From positions 1-37,798 of the forward strand of contig JAGWBW010000005.1 in NCBI GenBank assembly GCA_021295695.1: a DNA stretch of 37,798 nt, written 5' to 3'. Position numbers and translations under genes: made by a program. Of this stretch, positions 23,727 through 31,831 are shown piece after piece; the stretch's first letter is position 1; each line of letters starts with the position of its first letter. A model generated the notes under the pieces. The model was not told the origin of the DNA, ran no database searches, and saw only the letters and a program-made list of their open reading frames with translations. Source of the stretch: Candidatus Latescibacterota bacterium. Lineage in GTDB: Bacteria > Latescibacterota > UBA2968.

Positions 23727-24335
23727 TCACGCCTTTACGCGCGTCAAAAAATCTCGTACTTTTTTGTGATCCTTCTTCCCTGGCTCGGCTTCTACGCCAC
23801 TACTCGCATCCACCGCATAGGGACCAACTCGCTCAATCGCCTCTCGAACATTATCCGGATTTAGCCCACCGGCAAGAATAATACGCCCATACCCTTTTGC
23901 CCCCACCGCCTTTGTCCAGTCAAATGTCGCCCCTGTACCGCCGTAAGAACCCGCTCTCTCTGTATCCAATAAGAATGTACTTACCAGATATGATCGCATA
24001 ATCTGCACATCAAAATTACATCCCACGCGAAGCGCGCGAATCACAGGAACCGCATGCCCCAGACATGCTTCGGGAGGTTCATCCCCGTGCAATTGAATCG
24101 CCCGCAACCCCGCCAACTTCACGGCAATATCAATCTCCCGCTCCGACGCATTCACGAACACCCCGACGGGCGTCACAAACGGCGGCAAATCAAAAACAAT
24201 TTCTCCGGCTTTCTCGGGCGCGATATAGCGAAGACTCTTCTCGTAAAAATTAAACCCCAGAGCATCTGCGCCATTATCAACCGCACACAACGCATCATCC
24301 CGATTTGTAATCCCGCAAATTTTAGCTCGTACCAT
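23727..24335 (-). CDS. trpF: phosphoribosylanthranilate isomerase
   Basis: This TIM-barrel enzyme isomerises N-(5-phosphoribosyl)anthranilate to the carboxyphenylamino-deoxyribulose phosphate. The 202 residues show VRAKICGIT (the catalytic cysteine), ADALGFNFYEKSLRY, VGVFVN, IQLHGDEPP, FLLDTERAGSYGGTGATFDW, ILAGGLNPDNV and VDASSGVEAEPGKKDHKKV. The ATG at 24335 is preferred to a TTG two codons earlier because AGGAG is better spaced. It overlaps the trpC end by 14 bases, so translation is probably coupled. Confidence 0.96.
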   Translation of the reverse strand: MVRAKICGITNRDDALCAVDNGADALGFNFYEKSLRYIAPEKAGEIVFDLPPFVTPVGVFVNASEREIDIAVKLAGLRAIQLHGDEPPEACLGHAVPVIRALRVGCNFDVQIMRSYLVSTFLLDTERAGSYGGTGATFDWTKAVGAKGYGRIILAGGLNPDNVREAIERVGPYAVDASSGVEAEPGKKDHKKVRDFLTRVKA

Positions 24336-25116
24336 GCCCAATCAACTCCTGCAACTTGGCGGCAATATCCGGTTCGCGCATCAAACTCTCGCCCACCAGC
24401 ACCGCATCTGCACCCGCATCCCGGAGTGCGACAACATCCTCGCGCGTATAAATACCACTCTCACTCACCGTCAACACGTCATCGGGTATGTAATCAATCA
24501 ACCCATAAGTCGTATCCAGAGACGTATCAAAAGTTTTCAAATTCCGATTATTAATCCCAACAATCTCCGCACCCGCATCGAGCGCGACCATCAGTTCTTC
24601 TCTCTCATGCACCTCCACCAGCGCATCCAGACCCAGCGCACGGCTCGTCGCTATAAATGAGGACAATTCTTCGGGCGTTAAAATCGACACAATCAACAAC
24701 ACAGCCGAAGCCCCAATCGCGCGCGCTTCGTAAATCTGATAGGGATCAATCGTAAAATCCTTGCGCAAAATGGGCCGCTCTACAACTGTTGAAATCTGAA
24801 TTAAATAATCCATCGAACCCTGAAAAAATTTCTCATCCGTCAATACCGAAAGCGCCGTAGCCCCATTTTTCACATAAATTTTTGCAATACCCACCGCGTC
24901 AAAATCCCCGCGGATCACACCCTTAGACGGCGATGCCTTTTTGACCTCGGCGATCACCGCAATATCATCCCCATCTACCAACCCATCAAAAAACGAAGGC
25001 GGTTCCGGCGCTTCTTCCGCCAACTGCGCCATTTCCTCAAACGGCGTCTGCGCCATACACCTGGCGAGAAACTCGCGTTTATACGCCACAATCTTGTCGA
25101 GAATACTGCTGGCCAT
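24322..25116 (-). CDS. trpC: indole-3-glycerol phosphate synthase
   Basis: This TIM-barrel enzyme closes the indole ring of indole-3-glycerol phosphate. The 264 residues show AVIAEVKKASPSKGVIR, the LSVLTDEKFFQGSM loop, RPILRKDFTIDPYQIYEAR, DALVEVHEREEL, IVGINNRNLKTFDTSLDT, VSESGI and VLVGESLMR. It is monofunctional, with trpF as a separate overlapping gene. The gap to the upstream oxidoreductase is 24 bases. The length is normal. Confidence 0.97.
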   Translation of the reverse strand: MASSILDKIVAYKREFLARCMAQTPFEEMAQLAEEAPEPPSFFDGLVDGDDIAVIAEVKKASPSKGVIRGDFDAVGIAKIYVKNGATALSVLTDEKFFQGSMDYLIQISTVVERPILRKDFTIDPYQIYEARAIGASAVLLIVSILTPEELSSFIATSRALGLDALVEVHEREELMVALDAGAEIVGINNRNLKTFDTSLDTTYGLIDYIPDDVLTVSESGIYTREDVVALRDAGADAVLVGESLMREPDIAAKLQELIGHGTS

Positions 25117-25140
25117 AAAATCCCACCATCCTCAGATTGA

Positions 25141-26205
25141 CTAAAGCCATGACCGCGGGTCGGGAACAGACACCCATCCATTTTCGCGCACCGCCTGCAA
25201 TCCCGCAATACCGGGCAGCGTCATATCCAACGCCTGCATCAAATCTATCGGCGGTGGCGAGCCATTCACAATAGCCCGCACAAAATCCAAAACAATGAGC
25301 ATACTCGTTTTGCCATGCCCCGCACCGAGCGCGTCCGAAAACTGGGATAACTCGGAATGGTGGCATTCTTCTCGCGTCACTTGCGCCTTATCGCCCAGAG
25401 AATAATAACAAACCGTTCGGGCTTCGCGAAATCGCCCCGTCTCTAAAGAGCCCTCATCGCCATAAAAGCTCAAGAAATGACTCATCCCGTGCACATTCTG
25501 AAACGAATTTGTCAACCTGAACACCGCGCCTTCTTCGGTTCGGAACAAAGCCGTCTGCACCCAGTCTGCTTCATACCCTTCTAAAAATTCGTCTCGTCCC
25601 GAAGCCGAAACAGCCATGACCTCAACCAAACGGTCACCCGTCATATTCAAATACGGTGACGTCCCATGTGTCGGATAAAGAAGGGGTTGCAGACTATTCC
25701 GCCAGGTGAGCCGCCCATCGGGATGTCGCCTCAACGCTTTTAGGCCGTGAATATACTCGGCCTCGGCATAGTAAATACGCCCCAGTTTCCGCGCTTCATA
25801 AAGCGACCTGGCACGCACCACACTGGGTTCATAGACCCAATTCTCCGCCATCATATAAATGCGGTCACTTTTTGAAACGGCCTCAACCAATGCCTTTGCT
25901 TCATCCATTGTCAACGCAGCGGGCACAGCACACAAAACGTGTTTACCAGCCCGAATCGCGCGAATCACATGTTCTGCATGAAGCGGCGCGGGAGTAAAAA
26001 CAGCCACCGCGTCAATCCGCTCATCAGCGACCAAATCATCAAAAGCCGCATAACAAGCATCGACACCTAACTGCTCTTTTGCCTCGTCCAGTTTCTCCTG
26101 CTGAATATCACAAACAGCGACCAAATCAGTCTCGGCATACGCATCAAACACCCGCGCCCAGGACATGCCAAATCGCAAACCCGCAACACCTACCGAAAGA
26201 CCCAT
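25141..26205 (-). CDS. Gfo/Idh/MocA-family oxidoreductase without the EKP motif
   Basis: A 354-residue protein with an N-terminal Rossmann domain (VGVAGLRFGMSWARVF, LVAVCDIQQEKL, AVAVFTPAPLHAEHVIRAIRAGKH-like) and a C-terminal alpha/beta domain typical of the glucose-fructose oxidoreductase/inositol dehydrogenase superfamily. The EKP signature that carries the catalytic-site lysine reads AVP at residues 93-95, so a standard sugar oxidation is doubtful. TWRNSLQPLLYPTHGTSPYL supplies a candidate active-site histidine. It lies between trpD and trpC (23 and 24 bases from each) with a GAGG site, so it is clearly part of the operon. No trp step calls for it. Confidence 0.85.
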   Translation of the reverse strand: MGLSVGVAGLRFGMSWARVFDAYAETDLVAVCDIQQEKLDEAKEQLGVDACYAAFDDLVADERIDAVAVFTPAPLHAEHVIRAIRAGKHVLCAVPAALTMDEAKALVEAVSKSDRIYMMAENWVYEPSVVRARSLYEARKLGRIYYAEAEYIHGLKALRRHPDGRLTWRNSLQPLLYPTHGTSPYLNMTGDRLVEVMAVSASGRDEFLEGYEADWVQTALFRTEEGAVFRLTNSFQNVHGMSHFLSFYGDEGSLETGRFREARTVCYYSLGDKAQVTREECHHSELSQFSDALGAGHGKTSMLIVLDFVRAIVNGSPPPIDLMQALDMTLPGIAGLQAVRENGWVSVPDPRSWL

Positions 26206-26228
26206 TTTACCTCACTCCATCTCGAAAA

Positions 26229-27242
26229 TCATTCCTGGCTCGCTTCTTTCAACCCTTCCAACTTCTCCAACGCCTTGCCCGAATCAATCACTTCAGCCGC
26301 GACCTGCACACCTTCGTTCAAATCACGCGCCTTATCTCCCGCTACAATTGCCGCCGCCGCATTCAACAACACAATATCGCGCCGAGGACCTTCTTCGCCG
26401 TTCAGAATCGACCGCGTAATCTCTGCATTATAATCGGCATCCCCGCCTTTTAGCGCGTCGGCTGTGGCTTGTCCCAACCCAAAGTCCCCAGGTAATACTT
26501 CATACGTCGAAACCGATCCAGCCTTCAATTCGCTCACCCTCGTCGGACCTGTCAGCGTCATCTCATCCAAACCATCCGAGCCGTGAACGACAAACGCGCG
26601 CTCAGATCCCAGAGTAGCCAAAACACCCGCGAGTGTCTCGGTCAATGCCGCGCTGTACACGCCGACCACCTGCCGTTTTGCACCCGCCGGATTGCTCAGC
26701 GGTCCCAGCGCATTGAAAATGGTCCGCGCACCAATTTCCCGACGCGGACCAATCGCGTATTTCATCGCCCCGTGCAATGAAATAGCAAACAAAAATCCAA
26801 TCCCCACATCGTCCAGACACCTGCTCACCGTCTCGGGTGATGCTTCAATATTCACACCCAATGCACTCAGCACATCCGCACTACCACACTGACTCGTTGC
26901 CGCGCGATTGCCGTGTTTGGCCACACACAAACCCGCCCCAGCCGCGACAAATGCCGCCGTTGTCGAAATATTAAACGTACCCGAATGATCGCCCCCCGTG
27001 CCACAAGTATCGACAATCACATCGTGCTTTGTCGCAATAGGCATCGCCTTCTCGCGCATCACAGACGCGGCCCCGGCAATCTCATCAACACTCTCGCCCT
27101 TCACGCGCAACGCAATCAAAAACGCGCCGATCTGCGCATCCGTCGCCTCGCCCGACATAATCTGATTCATCACATCCGTCATCTCACCCCGGCTCAAATC
27201 TGCACCTTCAATCACTTTTGCTATTGCTTCTTGTATGTTCAT
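26229..27242 (-). CDS. trpD: anthranilate phosphoribosyltransferase
   Basis: This enzyme transfers the phosphoribosyl group of PRPP to anthranilate. The 337 residues show the helical N-terminal bundle, VDTCGTGGDHSGTFNISTT (the PRPP glycine loop), AKHGNRAATSQCGSADVL, and FNALGPLSNPAG. The C-terminal part is normal. It is separate from trpG, unlike the fused E. coli TrpGD. The ATG has GAGGAG upstream and follows trpG by 22 bases. Confidence 0.97.
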   Translation of the reverse strand: MNIQEAIAKVIEGADLSRGEMTDVMNQIMSGEATDAQIGAFLIALRVKGESVDEIAGAASVMREKAMPIATKHDVIVDTCGTGGDHSGTFNISTTAAFVAAGAGLCVAKHGNRAATSQCGSADVLSALGVNIEASPETVSRCLDDVGIGFLFAISLHGAMKYAIGPRREIGARTIFNALGPLSNPAGAKRQVVGVYSAALTETLAGVLATLGSERAFVVHGSDGLDEMTLTGPTRVSELKAGSVSTYEVLPGDFGLGQATADALKGGDADYNAEITRSILNGEEGPRRDIVLLNAAAAIVAGDKARDLNEGVQVAAEVIDSGKALEKLEGLKEASQE

Positions 27243-27264
27243 GCTCTTCTCCTCGGCTCACAAA

Positions 27265-27828
27265 TCAGATATCGAGAAAATTTTGCAGCAAATTCTTACC
27301 CTCACCCGTCAAAATCGATTCGGGATGAAACTGCACGCCATCTACCGCCATATTTCGATGGCGCAAACCCATAATCACCCCATCATGGGTCTCAGCCGTA
27401 ATCTCCAGACAATCGGGAAGGCTGTCTCTCTCCACTATCAAAGAGTGGTAGCGCGTGGCAATAAACGGATCGGGTAGCCCCTCAAAAATAGACTGCCCTC
27501 TATGATGAATCTCCGACACCTTCCCGTGCATAATTGTCGGCGCGCCCACAATTTTCCCGCCAAATGCCTGCCCAATGGACTGATGCCCCAGACAAACCCC
27601 TAAAATCGGAATTTTTCCCGCAAAATACTGCACCAAAGCCACGGAAATCCCCGCTTCATTTGGCGTGCATGGCCCGGGAGAAATAACGATCTTCTCGGGC
27701 GCAATATCCGCAATCTCTTCAGGTGAAATTTGATCATTGCGATACACCACCAGCTCCGCACCCAATTCGCCGAGATACTGAACGAGATTGTAAGTAAAAG
27801 AATCGTAATTATCAATGACGAGAATCAC
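27265..27828 (-). CDS. trpG: anthranilate synthase component II (glutamine amidotransferase)
   Basis: A class I glutaminase of 187 residues that supplies ammonia to TrpE. It shows [34 protein letters not shown], the nucleophile in [16 protein letters not shown], and the His/Glu pair in [11 protein letters not shown]. It could also serve as PabA for aminodeoxychorismate synthase, a common dual use, as no second copy is seen here. Its start overlaps the trpE stop by 4 bases (ATGA), consistent with a 1:1 complex. Confidence 0.95.
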   Translation of the reverse strand: MILVIDNYDSFTYNLVQYLGELGAELVVYRNDQISPEEIADIAPEKIVISPGPCTPNEAGISVALVQYFAGKIPILGVCLGHQSIGQAFGGKIVGAPTIMHGKVSEIHHRGQSIFEGLPDPFIATRYHSLIVERDSLPDCLEITAETHDGVIMGLRHRNMAVDGVQFHPESILTGEGKNLLQNFLDI

Positions 27829-29300
27829 AACAACTCTCCTCCTTCAGCCATTTCTACCGCCCGAAACAGTGCCCGCGCTTTGTTCACAGTCTCCTGATAT
27901 TCGTATTCCGGCTCTGAATCGAACACCACGCCACCCCCTGCCTGCACATACGCTTTGCCATCCTTAATCACCAGCGTGCGAATGGCAATACACGTATCCA
28001 TATTACCCGCAAAATCGATATAACCCACCGCTCCGGCATAAGGCCCGCGGCGCGTTGGCTCCATCTCGTCGATAATCTCCATCGCTCGAATCTTCGGCGC
28101 GCCCGACACCGTACCAGCCGGATAACAGGCAAAAAGCGCGTCCAGCGCATCGACATCCTCGTGCAATTCGCCGCGCACATTCGAAACGATATGCATCACA
28201 TGCGAATAGCGCTCAATCGTCATCTGTTCGGTCACGCGCACCGTATCAAACCTGGAAACACGCCCCACATCATTGCGCCCCAAATCCACCAGCATAATAT
28301 GCTCGGCGCGTTCCTTTTCATCTGCCAACAACTCCTGTGACAATGCCCTGTCCTCTGCCTCTGTTTTACCGCGCCACCGCGTACCCGCAATGGGTCGCAC
28401 CTGCACCACCCCGTCCTCTACCCTGACGAGCAACTCGGGCGACGCGCCCACGAGTTGATGATCTATCAAATCGACGTGAAACATATAAGGCGACGGATTC
28501 ACCGTCCGCAACGCCCGATAAATATCCAGAGCATCCACCGTCACATCCATTGCAAAACGCTGCGAAGGCACCACCTGAAAAATATCCCCCGCCACGATGT
28601 ATTCCCTGCAACGCGCTACCACATCCATATACGCTTCTTTGCTCGTATTTGAAGTCACTTCGCACAAACTCGTGCCAGACTTCAGGGATGCATCCACCGG
28701 TTGCGCCAGTGTCTCAATCAGCGTATCGATCCGCTTGACTGCATCCGCGTAATTCGCCTCCAGATCGCCCTCTGTATGCACATTGGCCATCACATGCACT
28801 TTGTGCGTCACATTGTCAAAAGCCAGTATCGAATCGTAAAATGACAAAAATATATCGTCCAACTCGAGATCGTCTTCAACCGTCTCGGGAATGCGTTCAA
28901 TCAAACGCACGGCATCATAGCTCACATAGCCCACCGCACCCCCCGTAAACCGAGGAAACCCTTCTACCTGTTGCGAGTGATATTTTTTTAACAACCCGCG
29001 CAATACCTCAATAGGCTCCCCTTCAACTATTCGCAGCTCACCCGTCGTCGCATGTTCAATGAAAATTTTTGTTCCACGCGAACGAAAAACCAAAAATGGA
29101 TCCACGCCTAAAAACGAATACCGCCCAATCTGCTCGCCGCCCACCACACTTTCAAACAAAAACGCATGTGCTGATTTGGCGCGAATTTTCAAATAGGCCG
29201 AAACCGGCGTCTCTGTATCCGCGAGCAGTTCTCTTGAAATGGGAACCAGACCACAGCCTTCGCTCAGCTTCTTCACAGTTTTGAGATCGGGTTGAATCAC
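27825..29300 (-). CDS. trpE: anthranilate synthase component I
   Basis: This chorismate-using enzyme forms anthranilate with TrpG. From the GTG at 29300 the protein is 491 residues. The [14 protein letters not shown] motif near residue 30 is the usual tryptophan feedback-site region. [86 protein letters not shown] and [17 protein letters not shown] are conserved catalytic motifs. The GTG is chosen because AAGGA sits 7 bases upstream; the same frame runs open to 29366, but that stretch contains the attenuator hairpin. It is the first structural gene of the supra-operon. Confidence 0.96.
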   Translation of the reverse strand: MIQPDLKTVKKLSEGCGLVPISRELLADTETPVSAYLKIRAKSAHAFLFESVVGGEQIGRYSFLGVDPFLVFRSRGTKIFIEHATTGELRIVEGEPIEVLRGLLKKYHSQQVEGFPRFTGGAVGYVSYDAVRLIERIPETVEDDLELDDIFLSFYDSILAFDNVTHKVHVMANVHTEGDLEANYADAVKRIDTLIETLAQPVDASLKSGTSLCEVTSNTSKEAYMDVVARCREYIVAGDIFQVVPSQRFAMDVTVDALDIYRALRTVNPSPYMFHVDLIDHQLVGASPELLVRVEDGVVQVRPIAGTRWRGKTEAEDRALSQELLADEKERAEHIMLVDLGRNDVGRVSRFDTVRVTEQMTIERYSHVMHIVSNVRGELHEDVDALDALFACYPAGTVSGAPKIRAMEIIDEMEPTRRGPYAGAVGYIDFAGNMDTCIAIRTLVIKDGKAYVQAGGGVVFDSEPEYEYQETVNKARALFRAVEMAEGGELL

Positions 29301-29311
29301 TGGAAAATCCT

Positions 29312-29351
29312 TAAAAAATAAAAAAGGTCGTGAGCAGTTTGCCCACGACCT
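29312..29351 (-). terminator. trp attenuator (Rho-independent terminator before trpE)
   Basis: Read on the minus strand, AGGTCGTGGGCA pairs with TGCTCACGACCT over 12 positions (one G-U) around a 3-base AAC loop. TTTTTTATTTTTT follows immediately and ends 12 bases before the trpE GTG. This is a strong intrinsic terminator in front of, not behind, the structural genes. Its 5' arm and loop (29334-29344) can alternatively pair with 29388-29398 inside the leader ORF, 11 pairs of which three are G-U, as an antiterminator. Confidence 0.9.
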
Positions 29352-29377
29352 CGTACTTTCATTCACTTACATCACAC

Positions 29378-29482
29378 TTAACACGCAGGACAAACCACAC
29401 TCTTGGACAGGCGGCGATAATAATAATATCGGCCGTCAAATCGACGCCAAAAATACCAAAAGTAGGTTGCAAAAGCGTTCAT
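29378..29482 (-). CDS. trpL: trp operon leader peptide rich in Phe, Tyr and Trp
   Basis: A 34-codon frame, too short for ordinary gene finding, ATG at 29480-29482 and TAA at 29378-29380. It begins MNAFATYFWYFWRRFDGR, then YYYYRRLSKS, and ends VVCPAC. The first 22 codons contain 4 Phe, 6 Tyr and 2 Trp. AAGGA lies upstream. Codons 29-32 form one arm of an antiterminator (29388-29398) that competes with the terminator at 29312-29351. A ribosome paused at Tyr22 would stand about 18 bases short of that arm and leave it free, so read-through follows starvation. A ribosome reaching the stop would cover it, so termination follows plenty. This is the logic of ribosome-mediated attenuation. Confidence 0.88.
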   Translation of the reverse strand: MNAFATYFWYFWRRFDGRYYYYRRLSKSVVCPAC

Positions 29483-29525
29483 CACATCAAATTCCTTAAA
29501 CGAGATTTATATATCAGATGCGCCA

Positions 29526-29555
29526 AAGATAACAAATTCTAAAACAAATTGTCAA
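29526..29555 (-). promoter_or_regulatory. trp supra-operon promoter
   Basis: On the minus strand TTGACA (29555-29550) matches the -35 consensus exactly. An 18-base spacer leads to TATCTT (29531-29526, 4 of 6). Transcription would start near 29520, about 38 bases before the leader ATG. It lies 10 bases after the stop of the ABC ATPase gene, with no terminator seen between, so read-through from that operon is possible. Confidence 0.7.
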
Positions 29556-29564
29556 GAAGGAAGT

Positions 29565-30335
29565 TTATTCGTGACCGTCAATTGTACCCACCTCAATTTT
29601 CAACTCATCGCGGTCAATAATGCGATCTACGCGACCATCGCGCACCCACACCACGCGGTCGGATACCGACAGCATCTTGTGATCGTGCGTCGCTGAAATT
29701 ACAGTCACGCCCGACTCCTCGTTCATCTGGCGCAAGAGTTCAATAATCTCCCGCCCCGTATTCAAATCGAGATTCCCAGTCGGCTCGTCAGCCAGAATAA
29801 TCGCTGGATCGTTGGCAAAGGCCCGTGCAACAGCCACGCGTTGCTGCTGACCACCTGAAAGCTCAAAAGGCTTGTGCATCACGCGCTCGCCCAGACCGAC
29901 CTGTGTCAACAATTTCACGCCTTTGTCGCGCGCCTCGTCGCTCGTAAGCCCGGCAAACACCATCGGCAAGGTCACATTCTCAAGCGCTGTCATCACCGGA
30001 ATCAAATTATAAGATTGAAAAATATAACCGATCTTTCGGCAGCGCAACCACGCGAGTTCATAAGCGTCGAGTTGGGCGACATCTACATCGTCGATATAAA
30101 CCTTGCCTTCGGTCGGCTTGTCCAATCCACCCACCATATTAAACAGAGTGCTCTTCCCCGAACCAGAAGGTCCCATGATGGACAGGTATTCGCCCTGCGT
30201 CACTTCCAGATCCACTCCTTTGAGTGCGTGAATCTGCTCCTCGCCCATTATATACACCTTCTTCACATCTTGTGTGCGTACAACAGTTGCTTTTTCGGCC
30301 TCTGCATTTGTTTCTGTTTTTTCTTCGGCAGCCAT
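29565..30335 (-). CDS. ABC transporter ATP-binding protein (MacB/LolD-type)
   Basis: A 256-residue ATPase that pairs with an FtsX-type permease. Residues 1-25 are a charged glutamate-rich lead. Then come YIMGEEQIHALKGVDLEV, the Walker A GPSGSGKST, the Q-loop FQSYNLIPVMTALENV, the signature LSGGQQQR, the Walker B ILADEPTGNLD and the H-loop ATHD. The LIPVMTALENV and EPTGNLD wording is typical of the LolD/MacB/FtsE group, which powers lipoprotein release, peptide export or cell-wall control rather than bulk uptake. The ATG at 30335 has GAGGTG upstream and follows the permease gene by 20 bases. The substrate is unknown. Confidence 0.93.
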   Translation of the reverse strand: MAAEEKTETNAEAEKATVVRTQDVKKVYIMGEEQIHALKGVDLEVTQGEYLSIMGPSGSGKSTLFNMVGGLDKPTEGKVYIDDVDVAQLDAYELAWLRCRKIGYIFQSYNLIPVMTALENVTLPMVFAGLTSDEARDKGVKLLTQVGLGERVMHKPFELSGGQQQRVAVARAFANDPAIILADEPTGNLDLNTGREIIELLRQMNEESGVTVISATHDHKMLSVSDRVVWVRDGRVDRIIDRDELKIEVGTIDGHE

Positions 30336-30355
30336 AAAACACCTCACAATCAGAT

Positions 30356-31027
30356 TTACACTTCCAACGACATCGCATCAACCGGTTCCATCTTGGCAGC
30401 GCGATAGGCCGGTAAAATACCGCCAATCAGTGACAAAACAGAACCAATGACAATAGCTCTAACTCCATCTTGCAGAATTTGAACCATGGGAAGATGATCG
30501 AAAATCACTGTGCCAAAACTCGACATATTGAGCAATGCAGTCAGCAAAAACCCAACGACCACGCCAATAACCGTGCCTGCTGCACCCATAAACGTCGATT
30601 CGAGAATAAACAGCTTAATAATAAATCCGTCCAATGCGCCCATACATTTCATGGTGCCAATTTCGCGGAACCGCTCCGTAACAGACATCAGCATGGCATT
30701 GGCAATACCCACCAAACACACGAGCAGCGACAACACCACCAGCCATGCATCTTTTGACCGTTGCTGGATTGCAGCGGCACTATCGGGATCAATTTCAATG
30801 CCCTTTTGTTGCAAGATCAAATTGATCTTGGGATCACTGGCAGCCATCAAACCATCAAGAATGGCATTACCTGCCCAAATCGACATCAAAAAAGCGATGG
30901 CAAGCACAATACCACTCACCGTAATCAAAGACCGGCCAAATCGGATCTTAACGCTATTAAAACTGATCTCAACCGCTTTGGAAAGCGGAAGAGATATCTG
31001 GGTATTGAGTTCGTGCTGCTCTGCCAT
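30356..31027 (-). CDS. FtsX-like ABC permease with a minimal periplasmic loop
   Basis: A 223-residue membrane protein with an N-terminal FGRSLITVSGIVLAIAFLMS helix, a short external segment of about 50 residues, and three C-terminal helices (LVVLSLLVCLVGIANAM, AAGTVIGVVVGFLLTALL, AIVIGSVLSLIGGILPAYR). MLMSVTERFREIGTMKCMGAL and PAYRAAKMEPVDAMS are classic FtsX-domain motifs. MacB and LolC/E have about 200-residue periplasmic domains; here it is only about 50, so it is probably neither. The ATG at 31027 has GGAGGCG upstream. It pairs with the ATPase gene downstream. The role is unknown. Confidence 0.9.
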   Translation of the reverse strand: MAEQHELNTQISLPLSKAVEISFNSVKIRFGRSLITVSGIVLAIAFLMSIWAGNAILDGLMAASDPKINLILQQKGIEIDPDSAAAIQQRSKDAWLVVLSLLVCLVGIANAMLMSVTERFREIGTMKCMGALDGFIIKLFILESTFMGAAGTVIGVVVGFLLTALLNMSSFGTVIFDHLPMVQILQDGVRAIVIGSVLSLIGGILPAYRAAKMEPVDAMSLEV

Positions 31028-31111
31028 AAACGCCTCCAATTTCAAAAAATTGCACAGATCGCTGCTCAACATAAAAGCCAATTGCCCCTCTGTCAAGCCA
31101 AAATACCAGAC

Positions 31112-31831
31112 TTATTTTTTACGGGCGTTGCCCTTTCTTCGCAAAAAATAGAATGTCAACAATTGCTTCATAAATAAATAGTACTCAGTCCAGTTCAACT
31201 TGCTACTGCTGTATTGTCGGTTGCGAAACACAAAGGGCACCTCCATAAAAGACTTATAATGCCCCTTGACCAGAATCTCCAGCAAAATTTTATACCCCGG
31301 GGAAGTCAATGCCATGTCTTTAATAACGCGCCGATGCAAGAAAAAATAACCCGCCAGAGGGTCTTGCACACCGGTTAATTGCCGCGCGAAAAATACTCCC
31401 AATTGAGAAATAATTCTGCGATACCATGCCCATTGTTCGACGTGACTATCCGAATCAAACCGGCTACCAATCGCCAGATCGTGATCCCGCAACCCGTAAA
31501 TGAGCTGCGGCAAAACAATGGGATCGTGGCTCAAATCGGCATCGATCACACCTAAAAGATTCCGCTCTGCCCGCTCAAAACCGGCCATCACAGCACTGCC
31601 CAATCCCAATTTTCCGGCGCGGTGAACCACCTGCACCGGATAACGATCCACGAGTGATTCGGCTACCTTTCCCGTGCCATCGGGCGAATTATCATCAACC
31701 ACAATCAATTCGAGATCGATGTCGGGATAGTCTTTCAGAACGTCGAATATTTCTTCCGCCAATAAAGAAATGTTCTCACGCTCGTTATAGGTGGGCGTAA
31801 TTAGAGAAACGAGAAGTTTATTATCAGACAT
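31112..31831 (-). CDS. GT2-family glycosyltransferase, dolichol/polyprenol-phosphate mannosyltransferase-like
   Basis: A 239-residue GT-A fold enzyme. VSLITPTYNERENISLLAEE, ELIVVDDNSPDGTG, RAGKLGLGSAVMAGFERA, the DxD-type GVIDADLSHDP, DLAIGSRF, and QDPLAGYFFLHRRVI are those of polyprenol-monophosphomannose synthases. The C-terminal WTEYYLFMKQLLTFYFLRRKG is a hydrophobic tail, perhaps a membrane anchor. It probably loads a sugar onto a lipid carrier, but mannose is inferred. The ATG overlaps the RmlD-like gene end by 8 bases. Confidence 0.88.
   Translation of the reverse strand: MSDNKLLVSLITPTYNERENISLLAEEIFDVLKDYPDIDLELIVVDDNSPDGTGKVAESLVDRYPVQVVHRAGKLGLGSAVMAGFERAERNLLGVIDADLSHDPIVLPQLIYGLRDHDLAIGSRFDSDSHVEQWAWYRRIISQLGVFFARQLTGVQDPLAGYFFLHRRVIKDMALTSPGYKILLEILVKGHYKSFMEVPFVFRNRQYSSSKLNWTEYYLFMKQLLTFYFLRRKGNARKK

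Noticed and set aside
29301-29366. Longer trpE start (GTG at 29366)
   Set aside because: It would place the attenuator hairpin and U tract inside the coding region and lacks a ribosome site; the GTG at 29300 has AAGGA properly spaced.
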